Origin: Pseudocercospora fijiensis CIRAD86
Taxonomy: Eukaryota; Ascomycota; Dothideomycetes; Mycosphaerellales; Mycosphaerellaceae
Assembly (NCBI RefSeq): GCF_000340215.1
Contig: NW_006921543.1
Coordinates: 744,001 to 808,000, forward strand
Direction: 5' to 3'
Length of the DNA: 64,000 nucleotides
Below the pieces are notes generated by a model. That model was given only the letters and a program-made list of their open reading frames with translations. It was not told where the DNA came from and did no database searches. The position numbers were made by a program, and so were the translations under genes. This document shows positions 37,195-47,792 of this stretch, one piece after another (positions within the stretch are counted from its first letter, which is position 1; each line of letters starts with the position of its first letter).

Positions 37195-38418
37195 AGCTAA
37201 CTAATTAGCTGTAAGCAATTGTTAGTAATAAGAGACAATAAGACTATACTACTATAGCGAACGCGCACCGAGTATTAACAAGCGCGCTACGACGCGTCGA
37301 TCAATTAATCGCATACTCTTCTAAGGACTCTACCTCTTTACTAACGCGCCCTATAGGTCCCCCTCTTGTTCCCTTATTCTATCGAGGCCCTAAGGCCTAG
37401 GCAATCGGCGAGGACGGCGCGGCCGGCGCGGACATATTAGTAACAGTATTGCGGAGTATATTGCTATTCGAGAAAGGAAGAACACCGCTATGTTAGTAAC
37501 GGTGTTGCCGAGTTATTGTTAGTTAAAGAAGGAAATTAGAAGAAGGTGAAGTTAGCGCTAAGACGACTAGCGCTGCTATTATTAATATTACTTACTATTG
37601 TCGCTACGCCTATAGATACAACCTTACCTACACTACGAGCCTAAGGCACCTTTAATTAAAGCTTTAATCAAAAGCTTTAAGCCTATTAAAGGTTTAATCA
37701 AAACTTTAAGGCCAAGTCAAAACTTTAAGCCGCCTAAAAGATTAAGCGACTAATAGACTAACTAAGGGCAAAACTATAGAGCTAAGCTAGCCGGGGTCGA
37801 TCTTGCGGACAATAGGTTACTCCTCGATCTTTCTAACCCTTTAAGCGAGGCGAACCTCTACTACTACACTTATAATAGCCTTTACCTATAGAAACTAGAA
37901 GAACTAAGTTTTTTGAAAAGATATAATTAGTTGACACTTAAAGGCTGCTAAACCTAACTAATTAGGGCTAGTAAAACTACGATAGTAAATAATAGCCCTC
38001 GTAATAACAAGAACAATCCCTCGTAACAATAAGAACAACCCTCGGAAGCGGACATTTCTAGGTCTTTTAAGAGTAGACGTAGAGAACTCGGTACGACATT
38101 ACTTAGAACGGGGGCAGTGCTATAATACCCTATATACCTACCTATTATAGTAGGGAAGGCGCGCTCGTATTATAATTAGTCGATAGTCTTTAATTCTTGT
38201 AGTTATATATTACTTTATTATATACAAGGATAGCGCAGTTAGAGTTAGACATTGTGTTGTGTTAGAGGTAAGGTTTAACATAGTTACATAATCGGTAGTT
38301 GTACGTTCAATTTAACGCGGACTAAACAGCCTATTAAACCTACTAAGTTAGTAGTAATAGAGGTTGAGACTAGAACAAAGACCGGCTACGAGGGCGCGGC
38401 CTTTAGAAGAGGAGCGTG

Positions 38419-38615
38419 TGTTAGGACTAAAGAGGTTATATGTGATTAGTATATAACCGGGCTCGAGTAAAGCTAGGGTCTTAATACCTTAGGCAGGGCT
38501 TAGCGCTTAGTAATAGGCTAACTTGCCTGCCTTCCTCCCTCTCCTCTTAGCTCCTTATCGAATACTACTCGTACCTACTACTACCCTATCTACCTACTAA
38601 TATACCCTTCTTATA
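38419..38615 (+). repeat. 3' LTR of chromovirus C copy 2
   Basis: 197 bp starting TGTTAGGACTAAAG, the un-RIPed LTR end, and followed by GAGTC. Confidence 0.92.
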
Positions 38616-40082
38616 GAGTCCGCCGCTATAATAGTAGAAGCGTAGTCTACTACTAACCCGAAGAAGCGTAAACGCGCCGTAGCGAGTACCTTAAAGAAGC
38701 GGCGGAATAGTAAGGAGCCTACTATCGATTAGTAGTCGCAAATAGACGACTAATTGCTAGAAGCTAGCGGTTATCCGGAGAGTAAAGAAGAAGCGCCTAT
38801 AGAAGACGACGAAATAGAAGAAGTCGCGCCTACTAAAGCCGATAATAAAGAGAGGGTTAATAAAGATAATAAGGACGCTAAAGCGTAGTAAGAAGCCGAG
38901 ATTAAGTATAACTTCCGCGCGCTAGTATATATATCCTACGGTAAAGAACGCCTACGTAGAGATTATTAACTACGCGTACGGCGAGTGTCTAGCTTCGAGC
39001 CCTAGCGCAACTTCCTCGAAGTATACGATAAGTAGTATAGTAGTAAGGAAGATAAGTACGACTATCGAGAGATTATCGTTAAGTACTCGTATAATAGTCT
39101 TCGATAGCGAGATATCTTCTCGATAAGTATCGGTAGCGATAAACGAGAATAAGACTCGGCCTAGCTCGCTATTCTTAATTAACTCGACGATTAGTATAGT
39201 ACTAATAAGCAAGGCCTTACTATACTTCTAGATATAATAGTAATTGATCTAAAGCCGCTATAGACGCCTATATAGTAGCGAGCGAGATAGTAGTAATAGC
39301 GACTAACTCTAGGCGGCTCTTAGAGAGTAACTGCGACTTAGCGGCAATTAGACGAAGTGCGTCGGTAGCGTTGTCTCGAGTTAGAAGAAGAAGCTAGTAA
39401 TCTATAATAAACGCTAACAATTAAGGAGCTTCGTAAGGAAGATAATAGCGACTATCGAGAGATAATAAAGCGCGTATAGGCGTACAAGAAGACAACCTAT
39501 AACTAGTATAGTTAGTATTGCTATTATAACGGCTCTAACCTAGATACTTCTTACTACTTAATCTATAAAGAGATAGCTATAGCGTAGGCGGCTAGAATAG
39601 CGAGAGGCGACCTAACTATTATAGATCTAGGCTCTTTACTTATTAATAAGATATAGCGCTATAAGTAGCGCTATATAAGCAACTCGGCTCGCAATCTATT
39701 CGCTTAAAGTGCGAAGAGCGTAAAGACTAATAGTAGATTTAATAGCGGCGGCGTAACGGTAAATAACTATATACCTAGCTCTACGATAGCAAAGGAATAG
39801 TTGCCTTCGAGTCTACTACGTAGCTTATAACCGGAGGCAGAATAGGTAGACCTAGTAGATTAAATCTACGAGTTCTTTACCTAGCTATATTAAAGGATAT
39901 ATTAGAGCTATCGATTAGAAGACCTAGAGCATATAGAGCGAGTATTTAAGGACCGGGAGCTTAGGTTATTAAGATATATCGGGATAATAGAAGGAAAGTA
40001 GTATAAACTAGGCTTTAAAGAAGGGTAATAGGAGTATTTCCGCTAAGCGGGGCGGAAGTATATAAAGGATAGACGGCTTTGA

Positions 40083-40434
40083 GATTTATAGAGTTTCTAT
40101 ATAATACTATACCGTAGAAAAATACTAAAAAAAGAGATAGCCTTATTATATACGTATACTATCGAGAAATAATTATTGTATAATAAATATTATATATTGT
40201 TGTTATGTTCTAATAGTTATATACAAGCTAGAAATGCTAAAGAGGATACGGTTTTACTAACTCCGAGCGAAGCCGAGCGAAGCCGAGCGGAAGCCGATCG
40301 AGTTTAAGGCGACGAGATCTCCTTAATACTACGCCGGCGGTAGTCGAAATTAGTGTGCGATAATAGAGGGTTTATCTTAGTACGACTTTGTCTAACAAAT
40401 TAGTAAGCGTTTGCTTGTCTAGCGAACCGCCGAG
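40083..40434. other. Region between the convergent ORFs of E1
   Basis: No gene seen. Contains three tandem copies of a 10-bp unit (CCGAGCGAAG) at about 40263-40295 and an AT-rich stretch near 40170-40210. Confidence 0.5.
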
Positions 40435-40748
40435 TATATAAGGCAGACCTACGAATACCGGATATATTTTGATCGGAGATTCGATTAATATCGGTACCTA
40501 GAGGCCTAAAACTACGCTTTCGTATACGATACTATATCAACCTATTCTATAGTATATTAAAGGAATAGACCGAATATCTCGTATACCTTTACGAGGTCTA
40601 TATTACGCCTAATCTATACTTTAAGCGAGTTAAAGGATATCTCGATAGAATTGAAGTCTAGTAAGTATAGCGGCAAGTAATGTAGGTAAATGCTAAAGCT
40701 ATTACATAGGTCTTAAACGCGTAGAGTATAGTATATTAAGGCATTGTC

Positions 40749-40768
40749 TAGACCCCGTAGTAGTTCGG
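40749..40768 (+). repeat. Left terminal inverted repeat of the hAT element
   Basis: 20 of 20 bases match the reverse complement of 50668-50687. The duplicated target GCATTGTC lies directly outside. Confidence 0.92.
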
Positions 40769-40933
40769 GTTGGTTTAGTTTGGTTTGCTAAGCCGAAACT
40801 CTAGTTTAGTTTGGGTTGGTTTGCTAAGCAACTATATAAGTAGCTAGTTCGAACTATATAATTTATCGGTTTTTAAGAAGTGTACGAATGTATACGTAGC
40901 TTCAAGCAAGCCCTTTGTAAGACTTAGTAGTGT

Positions 40934-40952
40934 GGCCGGCAGCGTAGCCGGC
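40934..40952. repeat. GCCGGC array near the left end of hAT
   Basis: Two GCCGGC units separated by AGCGTA, followed by TTTTTAGTCCTTAGTACT, which recurs in slightly changed form after the array at 41770. Confidence 0.7.
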
Positions 40953-41090
40953 ATTTTTAGTCCTTAGTACTTATAGAATTTTCGAATCCTACTTAGGCTA
41001 CGTAGTTGTATAAAGGTACTTATATAACCTCAAATCTATAGACAATTAGCCAAGGGCACTAACCAATTAAAAGCATGTGTGTATGTATCT

Positions 41091-41175
41091 ACGGGGCATT
41101 GTAGTTCAGTTCGGAAACTGTACTCCTTAGGTATAAATTTCATCCTTTCGTTTACGGTTCAATTCCCTAACTGCT
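41091..41175 (+). other. tRNA-like segment with Pol III A- and B-box-like motifs
   Basis: TAGTTCAGTTCGG (A-box-like) is followed about 50 bases later by GGTTCAATTCC (B-box-like, one base from consensus). I could not fold a full tRNA: the anticodon stem does not form and the acceptor ends do not pair. It may be a tRNA-derived SINE head, a promoter or chance. Confidence 0.3.
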
Positions 41176-41182
41176 TAGTAGA

Positions 41183-41722
41183 ATGTCTTTATCTAGATCT
41201 AGGCAGAACTCATCGATTTCCCTAGAAGTCCTCCTCCTTAAGAAGTTTATATACTTTCCTACCGAACTATTCGACAATATTAAGTACTAGGATAGCTCCT
41301 CCCTTAGTATCGGTATAGTATATAAAAGAGCTATAAGGCAGCTCTATAGAACGTTCTACTAGTTACTCGCTATACTAAGGCCGAATGCTAGTTCGTTCCT
41401 TAGAACTCTTAGTTATTTAGGAGATATAAAGGGTAGGGCAGGTAGTAACTTCGTATTGCATAAGGAGGTAGAGGCTGCTATAGAAGAGGCCTTCAACCTA
41501 TAGAAGATAGTGAAAGATATAGAGGCAGCTATAGGTCTAGGTACTTAGTTGAATTTCTAGTAGGTAGAGTATAAGGATATTTAGAGGGAGTATTAGGTAG
41601 AGTTGCGAAGGCAGGTGTATAATATGCTCTAGAAAACAGGGATAGTGCCTATAACTATAACTATTAGGCTCTTCAACCTTCCTTATTTTTCCCTGTTTTC
41701 TTTTTATAAAAATCTAAACTAA
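41183..41722 (+). pseudogene. 179-codon plus-strand ORF in the hAT element, unknown
   Basis: Starting MSLSRSRQNSSISLEVLLLK, the frame runs to a TAA at 41720 with only TAG/TAA breaks. The surrounding stretch (about 40990-41760) keeps many CA and TG, so it is less mutated than the rest of the element. It is the only coding-like frame here on the plus strand. No domain recognised. It may be a separate small insertion, since similar GCCGGC plus CCTTAGTACT sequences lie on both sides. Confidence 0.4.
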
Positions 41723-41769
41723 TACAAATTAACCGGAATGTCTATCTTCTTTTAGTTCTTTGAAAAACC

Positions 41770-41821
41770 TAGCAGCGTAGCTAGCAGCGTAGCCGGCAGC
41801 GTAGCCGGCAGCGTAGCCGGC
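41770..41821. repeat. GCCGGC array, four to five 12-bp units
   Basis: Units of AGCGTAGCCGGC; the first is partly RIP-mutated to AGCGTAGCTAGC. Confidence 0.75.
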
Positions 41822-42396
41822 CTTTTTACTCCTTAGTACTAACGGGATTTTAGGAGACTTCTATTCCGTACGGCTAATAAAGCATACTATACTATATACA
41901 TATGCTTAGAGAGTATTTAGAGCGCGGTATATAGCGCCGTATAATAGCGGCTCATTTCGTATATAGAAAAGCTTATAGATAACACTACGAACATCCTTTC
42001 TACTAGAATATCTATCCTACCTAGCACCGTCTCGAATGTAGACATTCCAGCCTTTTAGAATCTAATCGAGTGCTTTAAAATCCTTATCTATAATCGTTAT
42101 ACGCTTCGCGTAGATAGCTATAAGGTTAACCGCTAAAATAGTATTAGTATAGTCCGAAAAGAGGTAGAAGAGAAATATATATTCGAAGATACGAACTAGG
42201 TAGGCTTCTATAGCCTCTTAAAGGGCGCCTATCGCGGAGGCTTAGAAGCGGAGGTCCGTTCTATAATCCTAAGCAATTTCGCGAACAAGTCGTTAGAAAG
42301 GAGCTTTACGGATTAGGAGCTTAGAACTCTTCTAATACTACCGAATCTAACGGAGGGCTACGGCTAAAGAAGGATTAGTAAAAAGACAGTAAGAAT

Positions 42397-42440
42397 GCCG
42401 GCTACGCTACCGGCTACGCTGCCGGCTACGCTGCCGGCTA
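42397..42440. repeat. GCCGGC array inside an intron of H3-like gene A
   Basis: Four units of the 12-bp motif lie between the GTAAGT donor (42454) and the CTAAT branch site of the 91-bp intron. Confidence 0.85.
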
Positions 42441-42505
42441 TAAATAGGACTTACTTCCTAAGCGCTATCGACGCTTCGCACGATTGCTACTAGTAGTAGA
42501 AGCGC

Positions 42506-42584
42506 TAGTTATCGTCTTACGTAGAGCCTTGCCCGCCGTTGTCTTACGCGGAGCCTTGCCCGCCGTTGTCTTACGCGGAGCCTT
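42506..42584 (-). repeat. 27-bp coding repeat in the tail of H3-like gene A
   Basis: About three tandem units, each encoding KAPRKTTAG or a variant (the last reads KALRKTITS). The unit resembles the K9-K18 part of the H3 tail (KSTGGKAPRK). Confidence 0.85.
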
Positions 42585-43022
42585 ACTCGCGACGCCCTTT
42601 CTAGCACTAGAGCTAGCGGTAGTAGCAGTAGCTATCTTACGTTAATATACTATACTCGTTCTACTATTTCCGATCTTGTTGCGACCCGTAGAAGCAGTAG
42701 GTCCCTTCTTACGAGGCGTCGTAACTTGGTTAAGTAGACTCGCTATTATAAAAGTCGTCGAATTAAGGAAAAAAGTGCGTTACGAAGGTATACGAAGGCG
42801 CGCGCGGAGCGAGGGTATTGCGGAGGTAGTAGATATAGAGCGTAGAGGTATAGGTATCGATGCGAAGGTTAAATATAGCGGTAGTATCGCGGTGTCGCTA
42901 GGCAATAGAGTAAGCTTCGCGCAAGCCTACATTATAGTAACGTTAGAGCAAAGAAAGAAGGTAGGCACGGCTAAAAAAGGCAGGTACGGCTAAAAAAGGC
43001 AGGTACGGCAGACTTTGAAATA

Positions 43023-43083
43023 TAGCCGGTATATATAGCCGGCATAGTAATAAGCGAAAGCCTCCTTTTAATAAATAGCCGGC
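43023..43083. repeat. GCCGGC units, intergenic in hAT
   Basis: AGCCGGTATATATAGCCGGC at 43024-43043 and a further AGCCGGC at 43078. Confidence 0.6.
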
Positions 43084-43254
43084 GTAATAATAGTATCCTA
43101 CTATAGTATAGATATTCTTTAGTAATGCCTTTACTAGCTATAGTAATCTTATAAGTAACCTAGGCCTATTGCTAGTAAATATAAGAAATATCAGGTAGGC
43201 TATACTAAACAAGCTAGTTATTTAGCAGGAAAAGGCCTACTACCGTCTCTATAT

Positions 43255-43288
43255 GCCGGCTACGAGTGCCGGCTACGAGTGCCGGCTA
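43255..43288. repeat. GCCGGC array, three units of TGCCGGCTACGAG type
   Basis: Three units in 34 bp immediately left of the 353-bp tandem duplication. Confidence 0.75.
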
Positions 43289-43300
43289 TCGCTCTAAATT

Positions 43301-44014
43301 CAACTCCGCCCTATCTCGGAGGCTAAGGTACCGAGCGGAAACCCTATAGCTTATATTCACTCGGTTATCGCGGAGCGCTTACAGGTAAGGTATTAGAAAA
43401 GAGTATAAAAAGTACGAGAAGAGTATCCTAGGATATAGGTCGTAAGTGAATAAGAGTAGCACGCCTAGTTATTTATATAGTACGTTACTCTATACGACTA
43501 AGAGCCTATATTATCTCGTACTTCGCTTATAAGACCTCGACTCTACTAATATACTGTTATTCTCCTACTCGGTCGCTGTCTCAAATCTTCTTCGAGTTGC
43601 CGGACTTAGTGCGCATCTGTAGCTATGCAATAGCGCTACGTATTATAGAGAATCAACTCCGCCGTATCTCGAAGGCTAAGGTACCGAGCGGAAATCCTAT
43701 AGCTTATATTCACTCGGTTGTCGCGGAGCGATTATAGGTAAGGTATTAGAAAAGAGTATAAAAAGTACGATAAGAGTATTATAGGATATAGGTCGTAAGT
43801 GAATAAGAGTAGCACGCCTAGTTATTTATATAGTACGTTACTCTATACGACTAAGAGCCTATATTATCTTATGCTTCGCTTATAAGACCTCGACTCTACT
43901 AGTATACTATCGATCTCCTCCTCGGTCGCTAATACGCTATCTTAATTCTTCTTCGAGTTGCCGGACTTAGTACGCATCTATAGCTATGCAATAGCGCTAC
44001 GCATTATAGAGAAT
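43301..44014. repeat. Tandem duplication of about 353 bp
   Basis: Two direct copies, 43301-43653 and 43654-44014, both starting CAACTCCGCC and ending TATAGAGAAT. They differ by scattered changes, most of RIP type. Confidence 0.85.
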
Positions 44015-44323
44015 TTCTCGTTAAAGTTTCTCTCTCGCAGGCTTGCTATCTGCCTCGTAGTATAGAGGATTAAAGTGCTAATGCTAAAGAATCTCCTTAT
44101 AGTTAGGATACTAGGGCTCCTTAGGACCTTTGTGTTTTAGGTCTAAATAGAGACGTATTATAAACGTTCTATCGCCCTTTCGCTTACTACCCGCTAGGTC
44201 GCGATATGCGAAGAAACTAATCTGAATATAGCTCGTCTCTGTAAGAGCCGGGTAAATATAGAGCGCTAGGTTTCTACTTCGTACCTTAGATTTAGGGACG
44301 GCGCGGAGATAAAATTAGAAATA

Positions 44324-44343
44324 TAGCCGGTACCTATAGCCGG
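44324..44343. repeat. GCCGG units downstream of H3-like gene B
   Basis: TAGCCGGTACCTATAGCCGG, two units. Confidence 0.6.
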
Positions 44344-44404
44344 TAAAAGGATGCGAAAATAGGCCTCCTCCTAGGTTAATCTAACGACTAAATACAATTT
44401 CCAA

Positions 44405-44998
44405 CTAATCCGCTATAAACCGACGCCGAATTTTAGCTAGAAGCTATATATCTTTATTTTAAAGAGTAATCCGCTTCGTATAGATAGTAAGGAGGTTTAA
44501 AAGCTCAAGCTCGGTTACGAGAAATGCCTCCGTAGCTTCCTAAAGAGTACTAATCGCCTTAGCCGTAAATCGCATACTAGACCGAAAATCTAATGTAATT
44601 TCTCGGACGAGTCGCTAGAAGGGAGTCTTAGGGATTAAAAGCTCGGTCCCTCTTTTATTTTAGAAAAGCCGGATCTAGCGAAGGGTAATAGTACCTAGTT
44701 TAAAGCGCCGCTTCTTTGTCGTCGAGTCCTGCCTTATTCCCTTTCTTTTAATAGAAAGATAACTTTTCTTCGCGATAGTCTTCGTCCGCCTACTCTTTTT
44801 AGCCTTCTCCTATCTACCTATAGCCTTCTTATTTTTCGGTACTATTTTCCGAGGAACCCCCTTCCTTCGTATATACTACGGAGAGCCTTGCTCTTCCGAT
44901 ATCTCGTTCTCGCTACGGTCTCCCTATACTTGGCTTACTTTACCCTTGCCCTTTAGCCTCTAAAGATATTTATCTGCGCGTTTAGGCGACGAGGGCAT
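44405..44998 (-). pseudogene. Histone H3-like gene B in the hAT element (197 codons)
   Basis: One continuous minus-strand frame from ATG at 44998 to TAG at 44405, broken only by TAG/TAA. The N-terminal 105 residues are very basic (KGVPRKIVPKNKKAIGR, KAKKSRRTKTIAKKSY). The fold then reads LGTITLR, TELLIPKTPFQRLVREI, TLDFRSSMRFTAKAISTLQE, ATEAFLVTELE, LLTIYTKRITLQNKDIQLL and ends KIRRRFIAD. This follows canonical H3 residue for residue in length, so loop 1 lacks the insertion typical of CENP-A. It has no visible intron. It is diverged from gene A, so the two are not a recent duplicate. It is non-functional as it stands. Confidence 0.87.
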
Positions 44999-45334
44999 AT
45001 CGGTAGGACCTAGAAAATTAATAAGTATATAATCGTAAGGAGATATTAATGCTTCTTACCTTCTAGAACAAATAGTCTTCTATTAAACCGCCTTATTAGG
45101 TTATCGTTAGATTCGAATAAAGGATAGTAGCTTAAGGAAGGGGAGGCAGCCGGCTTAGGAAGGCCCGAAGAGCCGAATCCTTAAGGTATATTTGTCTTTA
45201 AGAATATAGGGAAAGGGAAGAAGGAGAGGAAGAGCGAATAGAGAATTAGAAATAGTCCGTAGGTAAGCGGGGTCGGTTGCTATAGCAACTAGTCTGTTTA
45301 GGTCCTAGGAATTCGAAACACATTTCGGATATAT

Positions 45335-45353
45335 GCCGGCTATATACGCCGGC
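45335..45353. repeat. GCCGGC pair in a probable intron near the transposase 3' end
   Basis: Lies just inside a GTAATA donor (45361) on the minus strand; a TAG acceptor at 45305 would make the intron 57 bp. Confidence 0.6.
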
Positions 45354-46737
45354 TATATTACCTTATACGTAAACGCTTCGTCTCCTTAAAGCTGCTCTAA
45401 GCCTATATACGTTTCCGCTTCTCGACCCGGTATCGCCTTCTACCTCCGCCCTCCTCCTCTTCGTTATCGCTAATTAGGGTTTCGCTTAGACTAAATTTCG
45501 CATTCTCTTCGCGCTCCTAGGTTTCTTCGATCTTAAGGTTTTCTAATTCCTCGATTAACTCCTTTAGTATAATCTTTAGTAACCTACCTTAGCGATTCTA
45601 GTAGAGGAGATAGTATCGGAATACTATAATAGATTCGAAGGTAGTAGGCGAGTATATTCGATTAAAGCGGCCCTAGTAACGAGCGATACTAAAAGACCTC
45701 TTATAGCCTATACCTACGCTCGGAATAGCGAGGACGTCCCGAGCGACCGACGCTATCGTTAGAAACTTAGGCTCTAACCGCTACTATATAGCGAGAATAT
45801 CGTCTCCGAATTCGTCTAGAAGACCGGTAAGATCTAGAGATTATTAGCCCTCTTTCCGAGCCTACGGGTTTATACTTACTCGCGCGCCGATAGAGATCGA
45901 ACTCTTCCCTACCTACTTTAGCAGTTGCTTCCTCTTCTACCTCTACTTCCTACCTACGAAACAGGTATAATATCGGAGCCTTCTAAACCTTCTTTTTCTT
46001 TATAGGAGCTATATTTGGACTAGTTTCTTTCCGACGCTCGTAGAACATCTTTTCTAGAATAGTCTAGTAATACTTCGGCTATACCTCGTCCGCCTTCTAT
46101 TCCGGCCTCTACTAGTATATATCCTTTTCTACCGGGTTAAGCAAGTACGCAACGCTATAGATATCCCCGAACGAGTTAAAGGTAGCACTATAATATTTAT
46201 GCAACTTAGTATAGGAGGTGTCTACAGCTTTCGTTATAGCTACTTTCTAGGGAACGCTCTTCTTAGCTAGCTTAGCTACGGTTTCCTCGAGCTCGTTAAA
46301 GAGCTAGTTATAGTACGTAAAGACAAGGTAGATCGTCGGTCCTCGGGTTCTTCTAATCGTAGTAGTAACCTTCGCGTAATGCTTACTAATATCGACGAGA
46401 TACTCTACTTAGCGCTATTCGGCGGCGGTAAGGCCGAGCTACTTAATATCCTCGGAACTCTAATAGATCTCGAGAGCGGTACGTAAAGTATATCCCCTCG
46501 TAACTATATAGAAAGTCGAATCGAACCGGGTCTTAACGTCTTAGGTAAAACGGAGTAGGCGCTAAGGAGGCCGCTTTTGCTATCGCTTATTCTATGCGAT
46601 ATTCTAGGCATCGGTTTTAGGGCGCTCGATTAGGTTCTTTTAAATAGCCTCGAATCGGTTATATCTCTATAAGCTCGAGTTCGTATATATTGCTAGACGA
46701 CGAAGCTAGAGAAAAAGAGTTAGAACTATACTAGGTT

Positions 46738-46756
46738 GCCGGCTATAGGTGCCGGC
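46738..46756. repeat. GCCGGC pair inside a transposase intron
   Basis: Within the 69-bp intron 46706-46774, which has a GTATAA donor, a CTAAC branch site and a pyrimidine-rich TAG acceptor. Confidence 0.85.
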
Positions 46757-47746
46757 TACGGACAAAAGTTATACCTTATATAAAACGAGAGCGAGGCTCT
46801 CTGCCTTATCCCGTCTTATTGCTATAATAAGTTTCTCGACTTTCGACTTTGCTTTATCCTTATCTAGGATCTTCTATTAGTCGTCGTTTAATAGTGCAAT
46901 TTTAAGCGTCTTAAAGAGGGCTCGGATCGCGATTTAAACTATATAAGCGAGGTAGGGAAACTTCTATAGGGATGTAACTAGCAACGACGTCGGCTCCGAT
47001 TTAATAGGGCTAGGGCTATTAATAGGCTCCTCTTTATCGTTATTATCGTACGTATTATCGTACGTATCCGGAATCGTAGCGAGCTTAATATTCGGAAGAT
47101 TAAGCTAGATTATAGACCTTGTAATCTCCTCTACGTACTCGACCCTATCGATACAATTAGTAATTTTAAAGATATATACGAGTAAATTGTATATACAACG
47201 CCTTATACAATGTTCGATTATTACTAGCGTTGTCCGCAGTAATCGAGATTAGTTTCGTTATTACGCTAACCCTATCTATTGCTATATAGACAAGCTTCGC
47301 TATATCCTTACTAGTATAGGAACCTAGAATTTCAAGGAATCCGATTATAAGTTCCTAGAGTTTCTAATCCGAATTGATAAAGTATAGTATAATCGAGAGG
47401 AAGGAGGCTCTTATAGTCCGGCTTAACTAGCTATCGATAGTAATAGCTACTCGGCGAGTATTACGGAGGATCTCCCGAATATCGTCTAACGCAGCCTCTT
47501 TGTTCTTTTCGAATATAATACGCTAGGTTGTCGCGCCGAGAAATAGGGGAGGGTAGTTTATAAGACATAGGTATGTCTTCTATATAGACTCCCTTTCGTA
47601 GAAGTCTTCCGGAAGACCGTTTATAGCTAGCATTTCGTTTACTAGGTGCTTAAAGTCTTCGAGGGAGAAATCGGTAGCCTTTAATCCTAGAGCTTCCTTA
47701 AGCGTAGCCTATAATAATTAGCTAGATCTCTACGGTTGATTTAGGT

Positions 47747-47792
47747 AGCCGGAATCTGTAGCCGGTAGCTATAGCCGGCAGCTATAGCCGGC
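47747..47792. repeat. GCCGGC array inside a transposase intron
   Basis: Four units in the 79-bp intron 47730-47808 (donor GTATGT, acceptor CGTAG). Confidence 0.85.

Larger units (their letters stand above)
31443..38615 (+). mobile_element. Chromovirus C copy 2, complete but RIP-mutated
   Basis: 7173 bp with 197-bp LTRs and target duplication GAGTC at 31438-31442 and 38616-38620, inserted in ORF1 of E1. It is collinear with copy 1 and differs by scattered RIP-type changes and small indels in the 3' non-coding region. The 3' LTR still starts with the original TG. Confidence 0.93.
31387..40082 (+). pseudogene. ORF1 of E1, unknown function, split by chromovirus C copy 2
   Basis: Two parts, 31387-31442 and 38621-40082, join through a single copy of the target GAGTC into one frame of 505 codons ending in a natural TGA. 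The start reads MPPRYKPNASRKAKEAVES and continues AAIIVEA... after the insertion. The protein is charged, with a Lys/Arg-rich nuclear-signal-like stretch (NPKKRKRAVASTLKKRR) near residue 35 followed by an acidic region. The C-terminal half is helical. No domain was recognised. It converges on the transposase of the same element. A DNA-binding accessory protein is possible but unproven. Confidence 0.6.
42017..42750 (-). pseudogene. Histone H3-like gene A in the hAT element
   Basis: Minus strand. After a long basic tail the frame reads VALRQIRWYQ, KLLIRKAPFQRLVREI, AQDYRTDLRFQASAIGALQE, AIEAYLVRIFE and NLIAIYAKRITI, with Q or W supplied for RIP stops. That follows canonical H3 helix by helix with the same spacing through alpha-N, alpha-1, loop 1 and alpha-2. 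Two introns are visible. One at 42364-42454 (GTAAGT...CTAAT...TTTAG) carries a GCCGGC array. The other, 48 bp at 42133-42180, has lost its GT donor through TGT to TAT. The C-terminus is longer than in H3 (DKDFKALDQILKGWNVYIRD). The tail contains repeated KAPRK motifs. The start codon is not certain. The gene is dead as it stands; it encoded a nucleosome-type histone, role unknown. Confidence 0.85.
42751..44323 (-). other. Region between the two H3-like genes, possible third gene, unknown
   Basis: On the minus strand a frame near 44280-44030 reads LALYIYPALTETSYIQISFF and then AYRDLAGSKRKGDRTFIIRL, with few breaks, so a gene was probably present. I do not recognise it. The rest is taken up by a 353-bp tandem duplication and two GCCGGC arrays (43023-43083 and 43255-43288). 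The 105-codon plus-strand frame at 42676-42993 is antisense to the H3 tail and is not called. Confidence 0.35.

Noticed and set aside
41091..41175. A functional tRNA gene.
   Set aside because: A- and B-box-like motifs exist, but the anticodon and acceptor stems do not pair, so only a tRNA-like segment is reported.
42676..42993. 105-codon plus-strand ORF, Arg/Val-rich.
   Set aside because: It is antisense to the tail of H3-like gene A, whose frame matches a known family.
44405..44998. H3-like gene B as a centromeric CENP-A.
   Set aside because: Loop 1 has the same length as canonical H3 and lacks the usual CENP-A insertion. A long tail alone is not enough.
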